Origin: F1-120-MAGs238 sp964484185
GTDB lineage: Bacteria; Planctomycetota; Phycisphaerae; Phycisphaerales; UBA1924
DNA: 64,000 bases
NCBI GenBank assembly: GCA_964484185.1
Contig: CAZAEQ010000008.1
Span: forward strand, 62,001 to 126,000
Reading direction: 5' to 3'
Made by a program: the position numbers and the translations under genes. The notes beneath the pieces are model-generated. The model ran no database searches and had not been told where the DNA came from. It saw only the letters and a list, made by a program, of their open reading frames with translations. Positions 34,028-42,483 of this stretch are shown here, piece after piece; position 1 is the first letter of the stretch; every line of letters starts with the position of its first letter.

Positions 34028-34759
34028 ATGAATGTCGGCCAATCAACCCAAGCTGCTCCAAAGAACGCAACTCCTTTGCGAGTAATTGCATACATCGACG
34101 GGTATAACCTGTATTACGGCATCCGGGAAGCCGATCTTCGCCACCTTTTGTGGCTTGATATAACCAAAATGGTCACTTCCGTGTTGAAGGACCATCAAGA
34201 GTTAGTAGCTACTAAATACTTTACTTCTCGCGCTTCACGCCCTCCTGAAACGGTCAAAAGGCAGACGACCTATCTAGAGGCTCTTCAGACTCTTTCGGAT
34301 GTCGTGGTTATCGAGGGGCGACACGACGGGGAACAAGAACTCTGCGATCACTGTGGCACGCCCTCAATCTACAACAACGAGAAAATGACAGACGTAAACA
34401 TCGCGGTTGAAATCCTCAAAGATGCCTACGCAGACAGATTTGATACCGCGCTACTGGTGACCGCCGACAGCGACCAGGTTCCAACGATTCGCGCAATTAG
34501 GCAGCTGTGGGGAAAAACCAAGAAAGTCATTTGCGTGTTTCCACCAAACCGAATTTCCAATCAGTTGAAGTCGGAATCGAACGGTTACACATACATCACT
34601 GAAAATACTTTGAGGCAGTGCCAACTGCCGGAGATTGTGAAGAAGTCCTCCAGCATTTTGCTCGCTCGTCCTGAGAAATGGCAACCCAAGGAGGCAGATC
34701 CTCTCAAGCTCCCGCCCGGTATTCCTCCACCGCCAACAGTTTCCCCTCATTCAGCTTGA
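34028..34759 (+). CDS. NYN domain (LabA/DUF88-type) PIN-like nuclease
   Basis: Residues about 15-185 show a NYN-type PIN fold. The acidic metal-binding residues sit in VIAYIDGYNLYYG, NNEKMTDVNIAVEIL and LLVTADSDQVPTIRA. A possible zinc pair (CDHCG) lies near residue 110. The tail is Pro-rich. NYN proteins are predicted metal-dependent RNases. It sits just after an atypical tRNA with hairpins between, inside a mobile element. tRNA or phage RNA cleavage is possible but purely inferred. Confidence 0.85.
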   Translation: MNVGQSTQAAPKNATPLRVIAYIDGYNLYYGIREADLRHLLWLDITKMVTSVLKDHQELVATKYFTSRASRPPETVKRQTTYLEALQTLSDVVVIEGRHDGEQELCDHCGTPSIYNNEKMTDVNIAVEILKDAYADRFDTALLVTADSDQVPTIRAIRQLWGKTKKVICVFPPNRISNQLKSESNGYTYITENTLRQCQLPEIVKKSSSILLARPEKWQPKEADPLKLPPGIPPPPTVSPHSA

Positions 34760-34779
34760 TAAGGCGAAAGGTGTTGAGC

Positions 34780-35583
34780 ATGTCTGATGTCCTCGACTCC
34801 CACAACCCAGAGCGACCCGACTACGCCGCGACAGTCGATAAAATCAAACAGGCAATTTTGGATCGGCTGATCAACGCGCACAAGACCTTTTCAGAGCCAA
34901 TTCGTGCGCTGTCGGGAAACGAGTTACGAGTCGCGTTGAGGCTTCACAATGATCTGACGACAGTTTTGGAGCGGGTAATCGAATTGCAGGCGATAGCCGA
35001 TGTGATAGATCGCATGCTCGAACGCGATCCGAAAGATGCGGACGCCAAGCAGTTGCAGGATGAAAAAACTCTTCTCTCAAGCATGCTCTTTCTGTCAGAA
35101 GCTAGCTTCATGCCGTTCTTGAAATTGACCGCACATGAACGTGGACTTGACCCAAGCCCCTATGTGCGTTGCTACGAGAACCTGAATGTGACAACACGGG
35201 CAGACGCCGTTGCTCTTACCGAACGATTGAAATTGATGTCGTACTCGGACAAGGAGCTGAGCATTGCAGAAACAAGTTCGCCGTCCGCGCCCAGTTCCAG
35301 TGCGGTAGATGCACTTGACGTGAGAGACCTGGCGATTCTCAAGTTCCTGAATCAGACCCCATCAATTCGCCGACTGATTTCCGAGATTATTCCCAAGGAT
35401 GGACCCCAAAATCGTGGAGCGATTACTAATCGACTAAAGAGACTCTCCAAGCGAACTCCGCCATTGGTGGACTACCCAAAGATGCAAGCCGAAGGTGTGG
35501 CGATCCTTCCCGCTGGTATCGCGATCCTGAAACGAGCACAGGCAGAGGCCACCGCTCAGCATACAAAGACCGCGCACAGCTAG
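34780..35583 (+). CDS. Hypothetical helical protein with C-terminal winged-helix-like region
   Basis: A 267-residue soluble protein, helical through about residue 170, then a Ser/Pro-rich hinge. A C-terminal segment (SIRRLISEIIPKDG... GAITNRLKRLSKR) is compatible with a winged-helix DNA-binding fold. ATG 34780 is chosen because AAAGG precedes it; the frame's upstream extension overlaps the NYN gene. The neighbours are the NYN nuclease, 20 bp upstream, and an excisionase-like gene. No family recognised. Confidence 0.65.
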   Translation: MSDVLDSHNPERPDYAATVDKIKQAILDRLINAHKTFSEPIRALSGNELRVALRLHNDLTTVLERVIELQAIADVIDRMLERDPKDADAKQLQDEKTLLSSMLFLSEASFMPFLKLTAHERGLDPSPYVRCYENLNVTTRADAVALTERLKLMSYSDKELSIAETSSPSAPSSSAVDALDVRDLAILKFLNQTPSIRRLISEIIPKDGPQNRGAITNRLKRLSKRTPPLVDYPKMQAEGVAILPAGIAILKRAQAEATAQHTKTAHS

Positions 35584-35630
35584 CGCACTAGGTATACACG
35601 CTATTTCGAGACTTGCCCTTTTGTTTGGGC

Positions 35631-35837
35631 ATGTTTCACGAAGAGAAAAAAACACTCATCCTCGGGGCTATGGCCCGTCGCCTGCGCGTTACCAGTACCT
35701 GGCTGCGAGCAGAGGCCGAGGCCGGTCGAATCCCGCATCTTCGTGCGGGAAGCACGCTTCTGTTTGACCCGCAAGCCGTTGAACGAATCGTTCTAGAGCG
35801 CCTCCGCGCTGCCGAAGCGGAGGTGGCTCGTGGCTGA
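35631..35837 (+). CDS. Excisionase-like HTH protein
   Basis: A 68-residue protein with a MerR/excisionase-type helix-turn-helix: MARRLRVTSTWLRAEAEAGR, then a short wing LRAGSTLLFDPQAVERIVL. Such proteins direct excision or regulate mobile-element genes. Its stop lies inside the next gene's start (8-bp overlap), so it is coupled to the DUF1580-like gene. The start is uncertain: TTG 35613, ATG 35631 and ATG 35670 are in frame, none with a good ribosome-binding site. Confidence 0.65.
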   Translation: MFHEEKKTLILGAMARRLRVTSTWLRAEAEAGRIPHLRAGSTLLFDPQAVERIVLERLRAAEAEVARG

Positions 35838-36237
35838 TTTGCCCACCACTTTTGTCAATCCTTCCGACTACATTGGGCTCGGCCAAGCAGCTCGACTCAT
35901 TCCCGGCAACCCGTCCGCAAACTGCGTCTGGCGTTGGTGCCGTAAAGGTGTGAAGTCCCGCGATGGCACACGTATTCACCTGCAGCACGCTCGATGGGGC
36001 GCGAAGGTAATGACCCGGCCAGAGTGGGTGATGGCGTTCGGCGCAGCGCTTGCCGCCGCCGACCAAAAGTTTTTTACGGCCCGCGATTCGGCAGGCGAGA
36101 ACCTCCCAGCACGCGATCCATCGTTTGCAACCAACGGGCGGAAAGCACAGCGGGCTGCACGCATTGCCGCGCGCCGCTCAGCTGCTTCCAAATCTGTCAA
36201 TGACGCTTACCGCGACCTCGAAGTGGAGGGCATCTGA
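35830..36237 (+). CDS. DUF1580-like HTH protein
   Basis: Starts at GTG 35830 with GGAGG 6 bases upstream, inside the end of the excisionase-like gene. The N-terminal 75 residues read YIGLGQAARLIPG, VWRWCRKGVKSRDGTRIHLQ and WGAKVMTRPEWVMAFGAAL, matching the DUF1580 pattern found in planctomycete mobile elements, a predicted DNA-binding fold. A basic Ala/Arg-rich tail follows. Its stop overlaps the ATG of the replication ATPase (TGATG). Confidence 0.72.
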   Translation: MADLPTTFVNPSDYIGLGQAARLIPGNPSANCVWRWCRKGVKSRDGTRIHLQHARWGAKVMTRPEWVMAFGAALAAADQKFFTARDSAGENLPARDPSFATNGRKAQRAARIAARRSAASKSVNDAYRDLEVEGI

Positions 36238-37952
36238 TGAGTTCCTACGCCAAACGCATTCAGGCGCTCGGTGCTCAGGAGCTTCCGTTTTGCATCGAAT
36301 CCGAAAAGCAACTCATCGGATGCGCTCTGCTTGGGCCGGAGAACATCCCGACGATTCTCCAGTTCGTCACTGCCGACGATTTCTACGACACAAACAACCA
36401 GCAGGCCTTTCGCGCTCTCTGCACCGTTCACGCCAACGTTGGAACCGTTGACTCCGTTTTGTTGTATGAAGAACTGTCGAGGGACGCTCAGTTTGACAGG
36501 CAGATGTACAGCGTCGGTTACTTTGATGATCTAAAGGGCGTGGCGGCGAGCGCAGTGGTTTTCAGGTTCCACGCCCGGAATATCGCAGAAGCCGCGCGAC
36601 TTCGGAGGATCATCGACTCGTGCTGCGACACCGCATTTCGAGCCCTTGGCCGTCAAACAGACTCAACGACACTCCTCTCGGAGCATCAAGGTCAAGTAAA
36701 CTCGATCTTGGCACAGAAGTGCGAGCGTGCGGGTGCGGCCCACGGCGACCCGGTACTCATTCGCATGTCAGACGTAACGCCACGAAAGACACAATGGCTG
36801 TGGCCGGGACGTATCTCACAGAACTCAATCAGCCTCATATCCGGTCGCCCAGGCGACGGGAAGTCCATGGTCACCATGGATGCAGCGGCAACGGTTTCGA
36901 CCGGAAGGAACTGGCCGGACGGTTCTCCATGCCCTCAGGGTTCCGTAATTCTGCTCGCGGGCGAAGACCATCCGGAAGAGACGATTTGCCCGCGACTCAT
37001 TGCGCACGGTGCCGACCTCACCAAAATCCATCTCTTGGTAGGTTCGGTGCGAATCGATTCAAAGGGCGAACAGTCTGAGGTCCTGTTCAATCTCGGTGAT
37101 GTCAAACTGCTAGAGGCGACGCTTGAAAAGCACCCCGATGTCAAGTTCATCATCATCGACCCCATTGGCAGTTTCATCGGCGGCGCGGTAGACACCGACA
37201 AGGACAACAAAGTCCGCGCTGTCTTGGCCCCCCTCGCCAAACTTGCGAGAGAGAAAGGTGTCGCGATCCTCATGGTTGCGCACACGCGGAAGGGCTCTGC
37301 GACCTACGCCGACGACATGGTGATGGGTTCACGAGCCTTCACCGGCATCGCTCGCTCCGTTCTGCATCTGATGGTTCATCCCGCTGACAAAGAACGCCGT
37401 GTCCTCTTACCGGGCAAGTGCAACTTGGGCAAGCCCGCGCCGGGAATGGGATTCTCCATCAAAGGCGATCCCGCGAGAATCGAATGGGAGCCTGATCCCG
37501 TCGTTTTGAATGCCGATGACGTGCTTGCATCCCAGAGCGGGAGCGATCCAAAGTCGCCCACCGAATTGGACAGGGCAACTGACTGGTTGGCGGACCTTCT
37601 GGCATCTGGCAGCCTCTCCGCGAAGGCGATCGAAGAAGCGGCTAAGACAGCCGGATTTTCATGGCCCACCATCAAACGCGCCAAGGAAGCACTCGAGATC
37701 AAGCCCAAGAAGAGCGGGTTGAATGGGCCATGGATGTGGTCGCTTCCGGGACTCTCTGAAGATGTTCAACTGCCAGAAAGCCTCATCGAAGATGCTCATG
37801 CATTGGAATTTGAGCACCTTCGGGAGAAACAAGCGGAAAACACCGAGAATCCCTCGAAGATGCTCAATTGCGCAGGCATGAGCACCTTCGAAGGCGATGA
37901 GCCCCTTGGAGTGCCCGGTCCTTACGACGAGGAGGGGCCCTCAGGCTCATGA
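36237..37952 (+). CDS. DnaB-N-terminal / RepA-type replication ATPase
   Basis: Residues about 15-120 resemble the DnaB N-terminal primase-interaction domain (ESEKQLIGCALLGPE, DDFYDTNNQQAFRALC). Residues about 180-410 form a RecA-like AAA_25/RepA ATPase: Walker A SLISGRPGDGKSMVTMD, VILLAGEDHPEETI, Walker B KFIIIDPIGSFIGG, and LMVAHTRKG. A C-terminal helical region (about 440-500) may bind DNA (IEEAAKTAGFSWPTIKRAK). The likely job is replication initiation or helicase activity for the element. It overlaps the upstream gene by one base, so it is part of a coupled cluster. Confidence 0.85.
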   Translation: MSSYAKRIQALGAQELPFCIESEKQLIGCALLGPENIPTILQFVTADDFYDTNNQQAFRALCTVHANVGTVDSVLLYEELSRDAQFDRQMYSVGYFDDLKGVAASAVVFRFHARNIAEAARLRRIIDSCCDTAFRALGRQTDSTTLLSEHQGQVNSILAQKCERAGAAHGDPVLIRMSDVTPRKTQWLWPGRISQNSISLISGRPGDGKSMVTMDAAATVSTGRNWPDGSPCPQGSVILLAGEDHPEETICPRLIAHGADLTKIHLLVGSVRIDSKGEQSEVLFNLGDVKLLEATLEKHPDVKFIIIDPIGSFIGGAVDTDKDNKVRAVLAPLAKLAREKGVAILMVAHTRKGSATYADDMVMGSRAFTGIARSVLHLMVHPADKERRVLLPGKCNLGKPAPGMGFSIKGDPARIEWEPDPVVLNADDVLASQSGSDPKSPTELDRATDWLADLLASGSLSAKAIEEAAKTAGFSWPTIKRAKEALEIKPKKSGLNGPWMWSLPGLSEDVQLPESLIEDAHALEFEHLREKQAENTENPSKMLNCAGMSTFEGDEPLGVPGPYDEEGPSGS

Positions 37953-38030
37953 CTCACCTCCAAACCCAGCTCCAACGCATTCCCGCAATCACCCCCTGCG
38001 CCGTCGTGGCGCGCACACAGAAAGGTCCAC

Positions 38031-39365
38031 ATGAACGTTGAATTCCGCTCCATTGAATCGATTTTTCCTTACCCCAATAACCCCCGCAGTAATGACAGCG
38101 CCGTGGATGCCGTCGCCAAGTCCATCGCCGAGTTTGGCTGGCGGCAACCCATTGTCGTTGACGGCGACAGCGTCATCATCTGTGGTCACACGCGATTGAA
38201 AGCTGCCCAGAAGCTTGGCGAGACGCAGGTCCCGGTGCATGTCGCCGAGGGACTGACACCAACGCAGGTGCAGGCTCTGCGAATTGCAGACAACCAAATC
38301 GCCTCAATCTCAACCTTCGACAATGACCTTCTTAGTGTCGAACTCCTCGCACTCCAAGCAGCGGATTTTGACCTGAGCATCTTGGGCTGGGATACGGAAG
38401 ACCTCAACGCCCTATTGGCCCCAGAAGGCACCGAGGGGTTGGTAGACGAGGACTCCGTTCCTGGCGCGCCTGACGCCGCCACGACGCGTCCGGGCGACCT
38501 TTGGGTATTGGGGAACCACCGGCTTCTCTGTGGCGACTCGGCCAATCCTCGGGATGTGGATCGGTTGCTTGGTCGCGAGAAAATACACCTAATAAACACA
38601 GACCCGCCCTACGGCGTAAAAGTAGAGCCGCGTTCAAACAATGCGATCGTCGCCGGTCTGTCATCGTTCCCATTGGCGGACAAGGCCAATGCAGATCAGC
38701 ACGACCAGCAGCGCGCGGACATCGGTCGCTATCCAGAGAAAGGCAAAGCGACGCACAAGCAGTTGCGAGCCAAGGACCGGCCTCTTGTCAACGACTTCCT
38801 CAGCGATGAGGCGTTCGACATCCTCCTCGAAGGCTGGTTCGGCAACATCGCTCGCGTACTCATGCCGGGCGGGACATTTTATATTTGGGGCGGCTATGCG
38901 AACTGCGGCAACTACCCACCGGTCTTGAAGAAGCACGGCTTGTATTTTGCGCAGGCGATCATCTGGAATAAATGTCATCCCGTCCTCACCCGCAAGGACT
39001 TCATGGGCGCCCACGAGTGGTGCTTCTACGGCTGGCGCGAGGGCGCTGGCCATCGTTACTTTGGTCCCAACAACGCGACTGACCTGTGGGAAGTGAAGAA
39101 AGTAAATCCGCAAAGTATGGTCCACCTCACGGAGAAACCGGTGGAGTTGGCCCGCCTCGCCATCGAGTACTCATCTCGCCCCGGTGAAAACGTCCTGGAC
39201 CTCTTTGGCGGCAGCGGCTCAACGCTCATCGCGTGTGAGACCACTGGCCGCAATGCGTTCTTGATGGAGATCGACGAGCTGTATTGCGATGTCATCGTTA
39301 AGCGCTGGGAGCAGTTCACCGGCAAGAAAGCAATCTGCACCCACGCGGACACACCTGCGACCTAA
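38031..39365 (+). CDS. ParB-like nuclease domain fused to DNA adenine/cytosine-N4 methyltransferase
   Basis: Residues about 5-95 are a ParB/sulfiredoxin-type domain (FPYPNNPRSNDSAVDAVAKS, VIICGHTRLKAAQKLG). The methyltransferase follows from about 160: catalytic motif NTDPPYGV (about 188), then the SAM motif NVLDLFGGSGSTLIACE near 390. DPPY before FGGSG indicates a beta-class amino-methyltransferase (N6-A or N4-C). AAAGG precedes the ATG. Such fusions occur beside phage terminases, 3 bp downstream here, and may modify element DNA before packaging or protect it from host restriction. Confidence 0.9.
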   Translation: MNVEFRSIESIFPYPNNPRSNDSAVDAVAKSIAEFGWRQPIVVDGDSVIICGHTRLKAAQKLGETQVPVHVAEGLTPTQVQALRIADNQIASISTFDNDLLSVELLALQAADFDLSILGWDTEDLNALLAPEGTEGLVDEDSVPGAPDAATTRPGDLWVLGNHRLLCGDSANPRDVDRLLGREKIHLINTDPPYGVKVEPRSNNAIVAGLSSFPLADKANADQHDQQRADIGRYPEKGKATHKQLRAKDRPLVNDFLSDEAFDILLEGWFGNIARVLMPGGTFYIWGGYANCGNYPPVLKKHGLYFAQAIIWNKCHPVLTRKDFMGAHEWCFYGWREGAGHRYFGPNNATDLWEVKKVNPQSMVHLTEKPVELARLAIEYSSRPGENVLDLFGGSGSTLIACETTGRNAFLMEIDELYCDVIVKRWEQFTGKKAICTHADTPAT

Positions 39366-39368
39366 CTC

Positions 39369-40637
39369 GTGCCGACGATCGAACTTCCAAAGCTGCATCC
39401 AGGTCAAGTTTCTGTCTACCAAAGGCAGAAGCGGTTCAACGTCGTCCAATGTGGCAGGCGATTCGGCAAAACTTTGATGGGGGAAGTCATCGCCGCTGAA
39501 GCAGCGACGATGGGCCAGCACGTTGGATGGGTATCGCCGATTTATCGGTATCTCCAAGATGCGTGGCGCGATTGTCGGCGCGATCTACGCCCTGTGATTA
39601 CTCGCGCGAACGAGCAAGAAAAGCGTCTTGAATTACTCGGTGGCGGCACGATCGACTTCTGGTCCGCTGACTCTCCCGATCCCTGTCGAGGGAGAAAATA
39701 CCACGTTGTCGTCCTCGACGAATGCGGCATCATGCCCGACCTCATCTCGATCTGGCGCGAGGCAATTCGCCCCACTCTCACTGACTACCGGGGGAAGGGA
39801 TGGTTCTTTGGCACGCCAAAGGGCAGGCGTGAGTTTCATCGGCTGTTTGAGAAGGGGAGTCATGGCGATGAAGGCTGGGCGTCGTTCCGGATGCCCACGT
39901 CGAGTAACCCGGCGATCAGCAAGGAGGAACTTGCAGCAGCGAAGCGTGAACTCCCAGAACATATTTACCTCCAAGAGTTCGAGGGTGTCCCCTGCGATGA
40001 TTCTGGTAACCCCTTCGGTCTCAAGGCCATTCACGATTGCTTCACGCTGGAACCAGAGAAAGACACCAAGATCGTTGCGCTGGGCGTGGACCTTGCTCGC
40101 GCGCAAGACTACTGCGTGGTCATTGGGTTGAACGAATCAGGTGGTGTCTGTTACTTTGATCGCTGGAACAACATCCCTTGGGGCGAATCTATCGATCGCA
40201 TTCTCAAGATAGCGACCGTTCCGACCTTCGTCGATTCAACTGGCATCGGCGATGTGATTTTGGAAGACCTGCAGCGCAAGAGTCCTGGGTACATCGAGGG
40301 GTATCACTTCTCTTCTCGCAGCAAACAGAATCTGTGCGAGGGACTCGCGTCCGGCATTCAAACCCGCAGCCTGCGATTCTCGCAGGATGTTCTGCGCAGC
40401 GAACTTGAAGTTTTCGAGTACGAATACCATCGCACTGGTGTGCGCTACTCCGCGCCTTCAGGTTGCCACGACGATTGCGTTGTCGCACTGGGCTTGGCGT
40501 GGCACAGGTTGATTACCGATCGCAACGCGCCCAAGCCCTTCATATACGTCTGCAAGGGCCCGATCATCATGGGCGGTGGACCTGACGGCGACGACGACAC
40601 GATCTGGACGCCAGTGACACAGAGGAATGGCTGGTGA
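39369..40637 (+). CDS. Phage terminase large subunit
   Basis: A GTG start 3 bp after the methyltransferase stop. The ATPase half has Walker A QCGRRFGKTLMGE (about 28-40), the sequence LELLGGGTIDFWSADSPD, and Walker B YHVVVLDECGIMP. The nuclease half has VALGVDLARAQDYCVV with the first metal-binding Asp, FVDSTGIGDVILEDL and CHDDCVVALGLAW. Large terminases package DNA into a procapsid. No capsid or portal genes follow, which suggests either decay or a satellite using a helper's head. Confidence 0.92.
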   Translation: MPTIELPKLHPGQVSVYQRQKRFNVVQCGRRFGKTLMGEVIAAEAATMGQHVGWVSPIYRYLQDAWRDCRRDLRPVITRANEQEKRLELLGGGTIDFWSADSPDPCRGRKYHVVVLDECGIMPDLISIWREAIRPTLTDYRGKGWFFGTPKGRREFHRLFEKGSHGDEGWASFRMPTSSNPAISKEELAAAKRELPEHIYLQEFEGVPCDDSGNPFGLKAIHDCFTLEPEKDTKIVALGVDLARAQDYCVVIGLNESGGVCYFDRWNNIPWGESIDRILKIATVPTFVDSTGIGDVILEDLQRKSPGYIEGYHFSSRSKQNLCEGLASGIQTRSLRFSQDVLRSELEVFEYEYHRTGVRYSAPSGCHDDCVVALGLAWHRLITDRNAPKPFIYVCKGPIIMGGGPDGDDDTIWTPVTQRNGW

Positions 40638-40672
40638 AGATCATCCCAGCCATCTTCGCCTTATGCACCTGC

Positions 40673-40924
40673 TCATCTCGACTTCACGATGGTCACTTGG
40701 AACTTGCCGCCGCCTTCCATCCCGATCACCAAGCCCATGTCGCGCGTGGCGAGACCGGCCTCCTCGAACGTTTGGACGCTGGCGATGCTCTGAATGTCAT
40801 CCACCATGTCGCGGGCTATGTCGGCCAGCGCGATGTCATCGTTGTCGCCTTCGACTTCGTCGCGGGCGTTGAGCAGATACTCGATGATGTCTTTCAGGCG
40901 GGTTTCAAGATGGGCTTCGGTCAT
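40673..40924 (-). CDS. Small hypothetical protein
   Basis: An 83-residue acidic helical protein with a good AAAGGAC site 8 bases before the ATG. No domain recognised. It is downstream of the 174-residue minus-strand gene with a 30-bp gap, so probably co-transcribed. Both oppose the terminase direction. Confidence 0.6.
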   Translation of the reverse strand: MTEAHLETRLKDIIEYLLNARDEVEGDNDDIALADIARDMVDDIQSIASVQTFEEAGLATRDMGLVIGMEGGGKFQVTIVKSR

Positions 40925-40954
40925 TGGTGTGGTCCTTTTGTTGGTGCGTTGCGT

Positions 40955-41479
40955 TCAGTTCCCGAAGACCGTCTCGGCCAATCCCGCTGCGAGCAGGTCG
41001 GTGATCTTCTTGGCGGCGTCGGTGGTTGGTTGAACTTCCCAGCCCCGGTCAAACGCGGCGACCGCTACGTGCGTGAAGTTCTCTTGCAAGAAATACTTCG
41101 AGATTCTGCTGGTGCCCAATTCGTACGCCTCGTCGGTCGCGTGTTCGGGGAAGACCAGCGCTTCAAACGAGTGGCCTGCGATCGTTCCCTCAACCCATAC
41201 GCCCCCGGTCTTGCGTCCGCTGGTCTTGTTGATCTTCAGCGTGGCCAGCATCTCTTCTGGTTCAGTTGGTTGCGCTGGCGTGGTATTGGCGGCGGCCAAC
41301 CCGGCGTCGAAGGCCATGTCGATGATCGCGCGAATGCTGGCGACCGATACGTCGTGGAAGTCGAGGCTGTCGCGCTTGCGAGTCTCGAGCGTTTCCCATC
41401 CGAGGTGTTGGCGGATGGTTTCCATCGCGGCGTTCCGCGCTGCGTCGTTGGTGTTGGTGGTTTTGTTCTTGCGAGCCAT
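40955..41479 (-). CDS. Hypothetical mobile-element protein
   Basis: The ATG at 41479 (MARKNKTTNTND) has GGAG 7 bases upstream and is preferred over the in-frame ATG at 41584. The N-terminal helical part (about 10-60) includes AAMETIRQHLGWETLETR. A beta-rich C-terminal domain follows (SGRKTGGVWVEGTIAGHSF, FEALVFPEHATDEAYELG). This C-terminal pattern recurs in unknown proteins of mobile elements, but I cannot assign a function. A repeated control sequence lies about 140 bp upstream. Confidence 0.68.
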   Translation of the reverse strand: MARKNKTTNTNDAARNAAMETIRQHLGWETLETRKRDSLDFHDVSVASIRAIIDMAFDAGLAAANTTPAQPTEPEEMLATLKINKTSGRKTGGVWVEGTIAGHSFEALVFPEHATDEAYELGTSRISKYFLQENFTHVAVAAFDRGWEVQPTTDAAKKITDLLAAGLAETVFGN

Positions 41480-41875
41480 GTTCTTCTCCGTTCGTTCTTG
41501 CGGTTCGCGACATGCGTCCCGTTGACACATGAGGGCGTAACCAGCGCGACATTGCAAGGCGTCGTGATTCATTCCAGAGCACATCTAGGGGATGTCCTTG
41601 GTGGGTCGATCTGGAACCAAGGGATTCCCCTGGGTCGCCCAATTGGCCCCACGGTTGGCCCCACGGCCCGTCCAGAAGAGAACGCCCCGGAGCGGTCCGG
41701 AGCGTTTTGGGTGGCCCAAACGCCCCCCAGTTTGCCCACGTCGCAACCCACGTTGTCACCCCAGAAGTTGGGGGCCAAATTTGGCAGTAAGGGGGGGTCA
41801 AAATGGGGTCGTTTTTGTGGCCTCGTTAGGTCGTTAATAGGTTGGCAGTGCCTCGGGGAAAACTGCCATCGTTTT
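41480..41875. other. 396-bp intergenic region with a repeated control sequence
   Basis: No convincing gene. The interval holds copy A of an 18-base near-palindromic element (41618-41635) plus a 5' flank shared with the region before 42334. The remainder is GC-rich low-complexity sequence with runs of C and G. Confidence 0.5.
41618..41635. promoter_or_regulatory. Control element copy A (caaggga-t-tcccctgggt)
   Basis: Identical to copy B at 42448 at 17 of 18 bases, the difference being the centre of a GGGAWTCCCC partial palindrome. It lies 139 bp upstream of the minus-strand gene starting at 41479. Confidence 0.5.
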
Positions 41876-42334
41876 TTAGGGGTTTTTGGTCGCCAAAAAG
41901 AGTCCCCGGTCGGCCTTTTTGAAGCGCGATTCTTTGCCCTTGGCGGCGATCTCCCTGATGAGCGCGGCGTACAAAGTGGCCTCCGGAGTTTTCCCACCGG
42001 GGCTTTTCCAGAGACCATCTTTTTCCATCTCGGCGATGAGGTCTACGGCCCGCATCGGCTCCTTCGACGCGCTCAACACCTTGTATGCGGCGTCGAGCGC
42101 GCTGACCTTTTTCGTTTTCGGTGGAGCCTTTGCGATTGGTGTCTTGGGTACGCGCGGTGGCCGCACTTTGCGATTTGCTGGTGGCATCACGCCATCCAGT
42201 TCTGCCTCGAACGAATCGGGCTTTTCAATTTTGCCAATGCGAACTTCGATCTCTGCGATCGCGGCCTTGCGCGCCTTGTCCCCTTTCTTGTTGGATGCCT
42301 TGGGGGTCTTGGTGCCGGTCTTCTTCGTAGCCAT
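41876..42334 (-). CDS. HARE-HTH domain protein with basic tail
   Basis: The ATG at 42334 has AAGGAG 8 bases upstream; the in-frame ATG at 42421 has none. The N-terminal half is Lys/Pro-rich and disordered. The C-terminal 80 residues read SALDAAYKVLSASKEPMRAV, DLIAEMEKDGLW, TPEATLYAALIREI and SRFKKADRGLFLATK, the full order of a HARE-HTH (HB1/ASXL) winged helix. A DNA-binding regulatory or protective role is inferred. Control element copy B lies 114 bp upstream. Confidence 0.75.
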   Translation of the reverse strand: MATKKTGTKTPKASNKKGDKARKAAIAEIEVRIGKIEKPDSFEAELDGVMPPANRKVRPPRVPKTPIAKAPPKTKKVSALDAAYKVLSASKEPMRAVDLIAEMEKDGLWKSPGGKTPEATLYAALIREIAAKGKESRFKKADRGLFLATKNP

Positions 42335-42447
42335 AACAACGTCTCCTTGAAACATGCGATTGCCTTCGCGAACGTTCGCGCTGGCGTCACACATGAGGGG
42401 CTTGCACATTGCCCAGTTCAAGGCGAGTCAACAGGAATTAATCAGAT

Positions 42448-42465
42448 CAAGGGAATCCCCTGGGT
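42448..42465. promoter_or_regulatory. Control element copy B (caaggga-a-tcccctgggt)
   Basis: Second copy of the 18-base element, sitting between the divergent genes at 42334 (minus) and 42484 (plus), 18 bases before the plus-strand ATG. Flanking words acacatgaggg and aaggcg are also shared with copy A in the same order. Confidence 0.5.
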
Positions 42466-42483
42466 TTGTACTTGGAGGTATAT

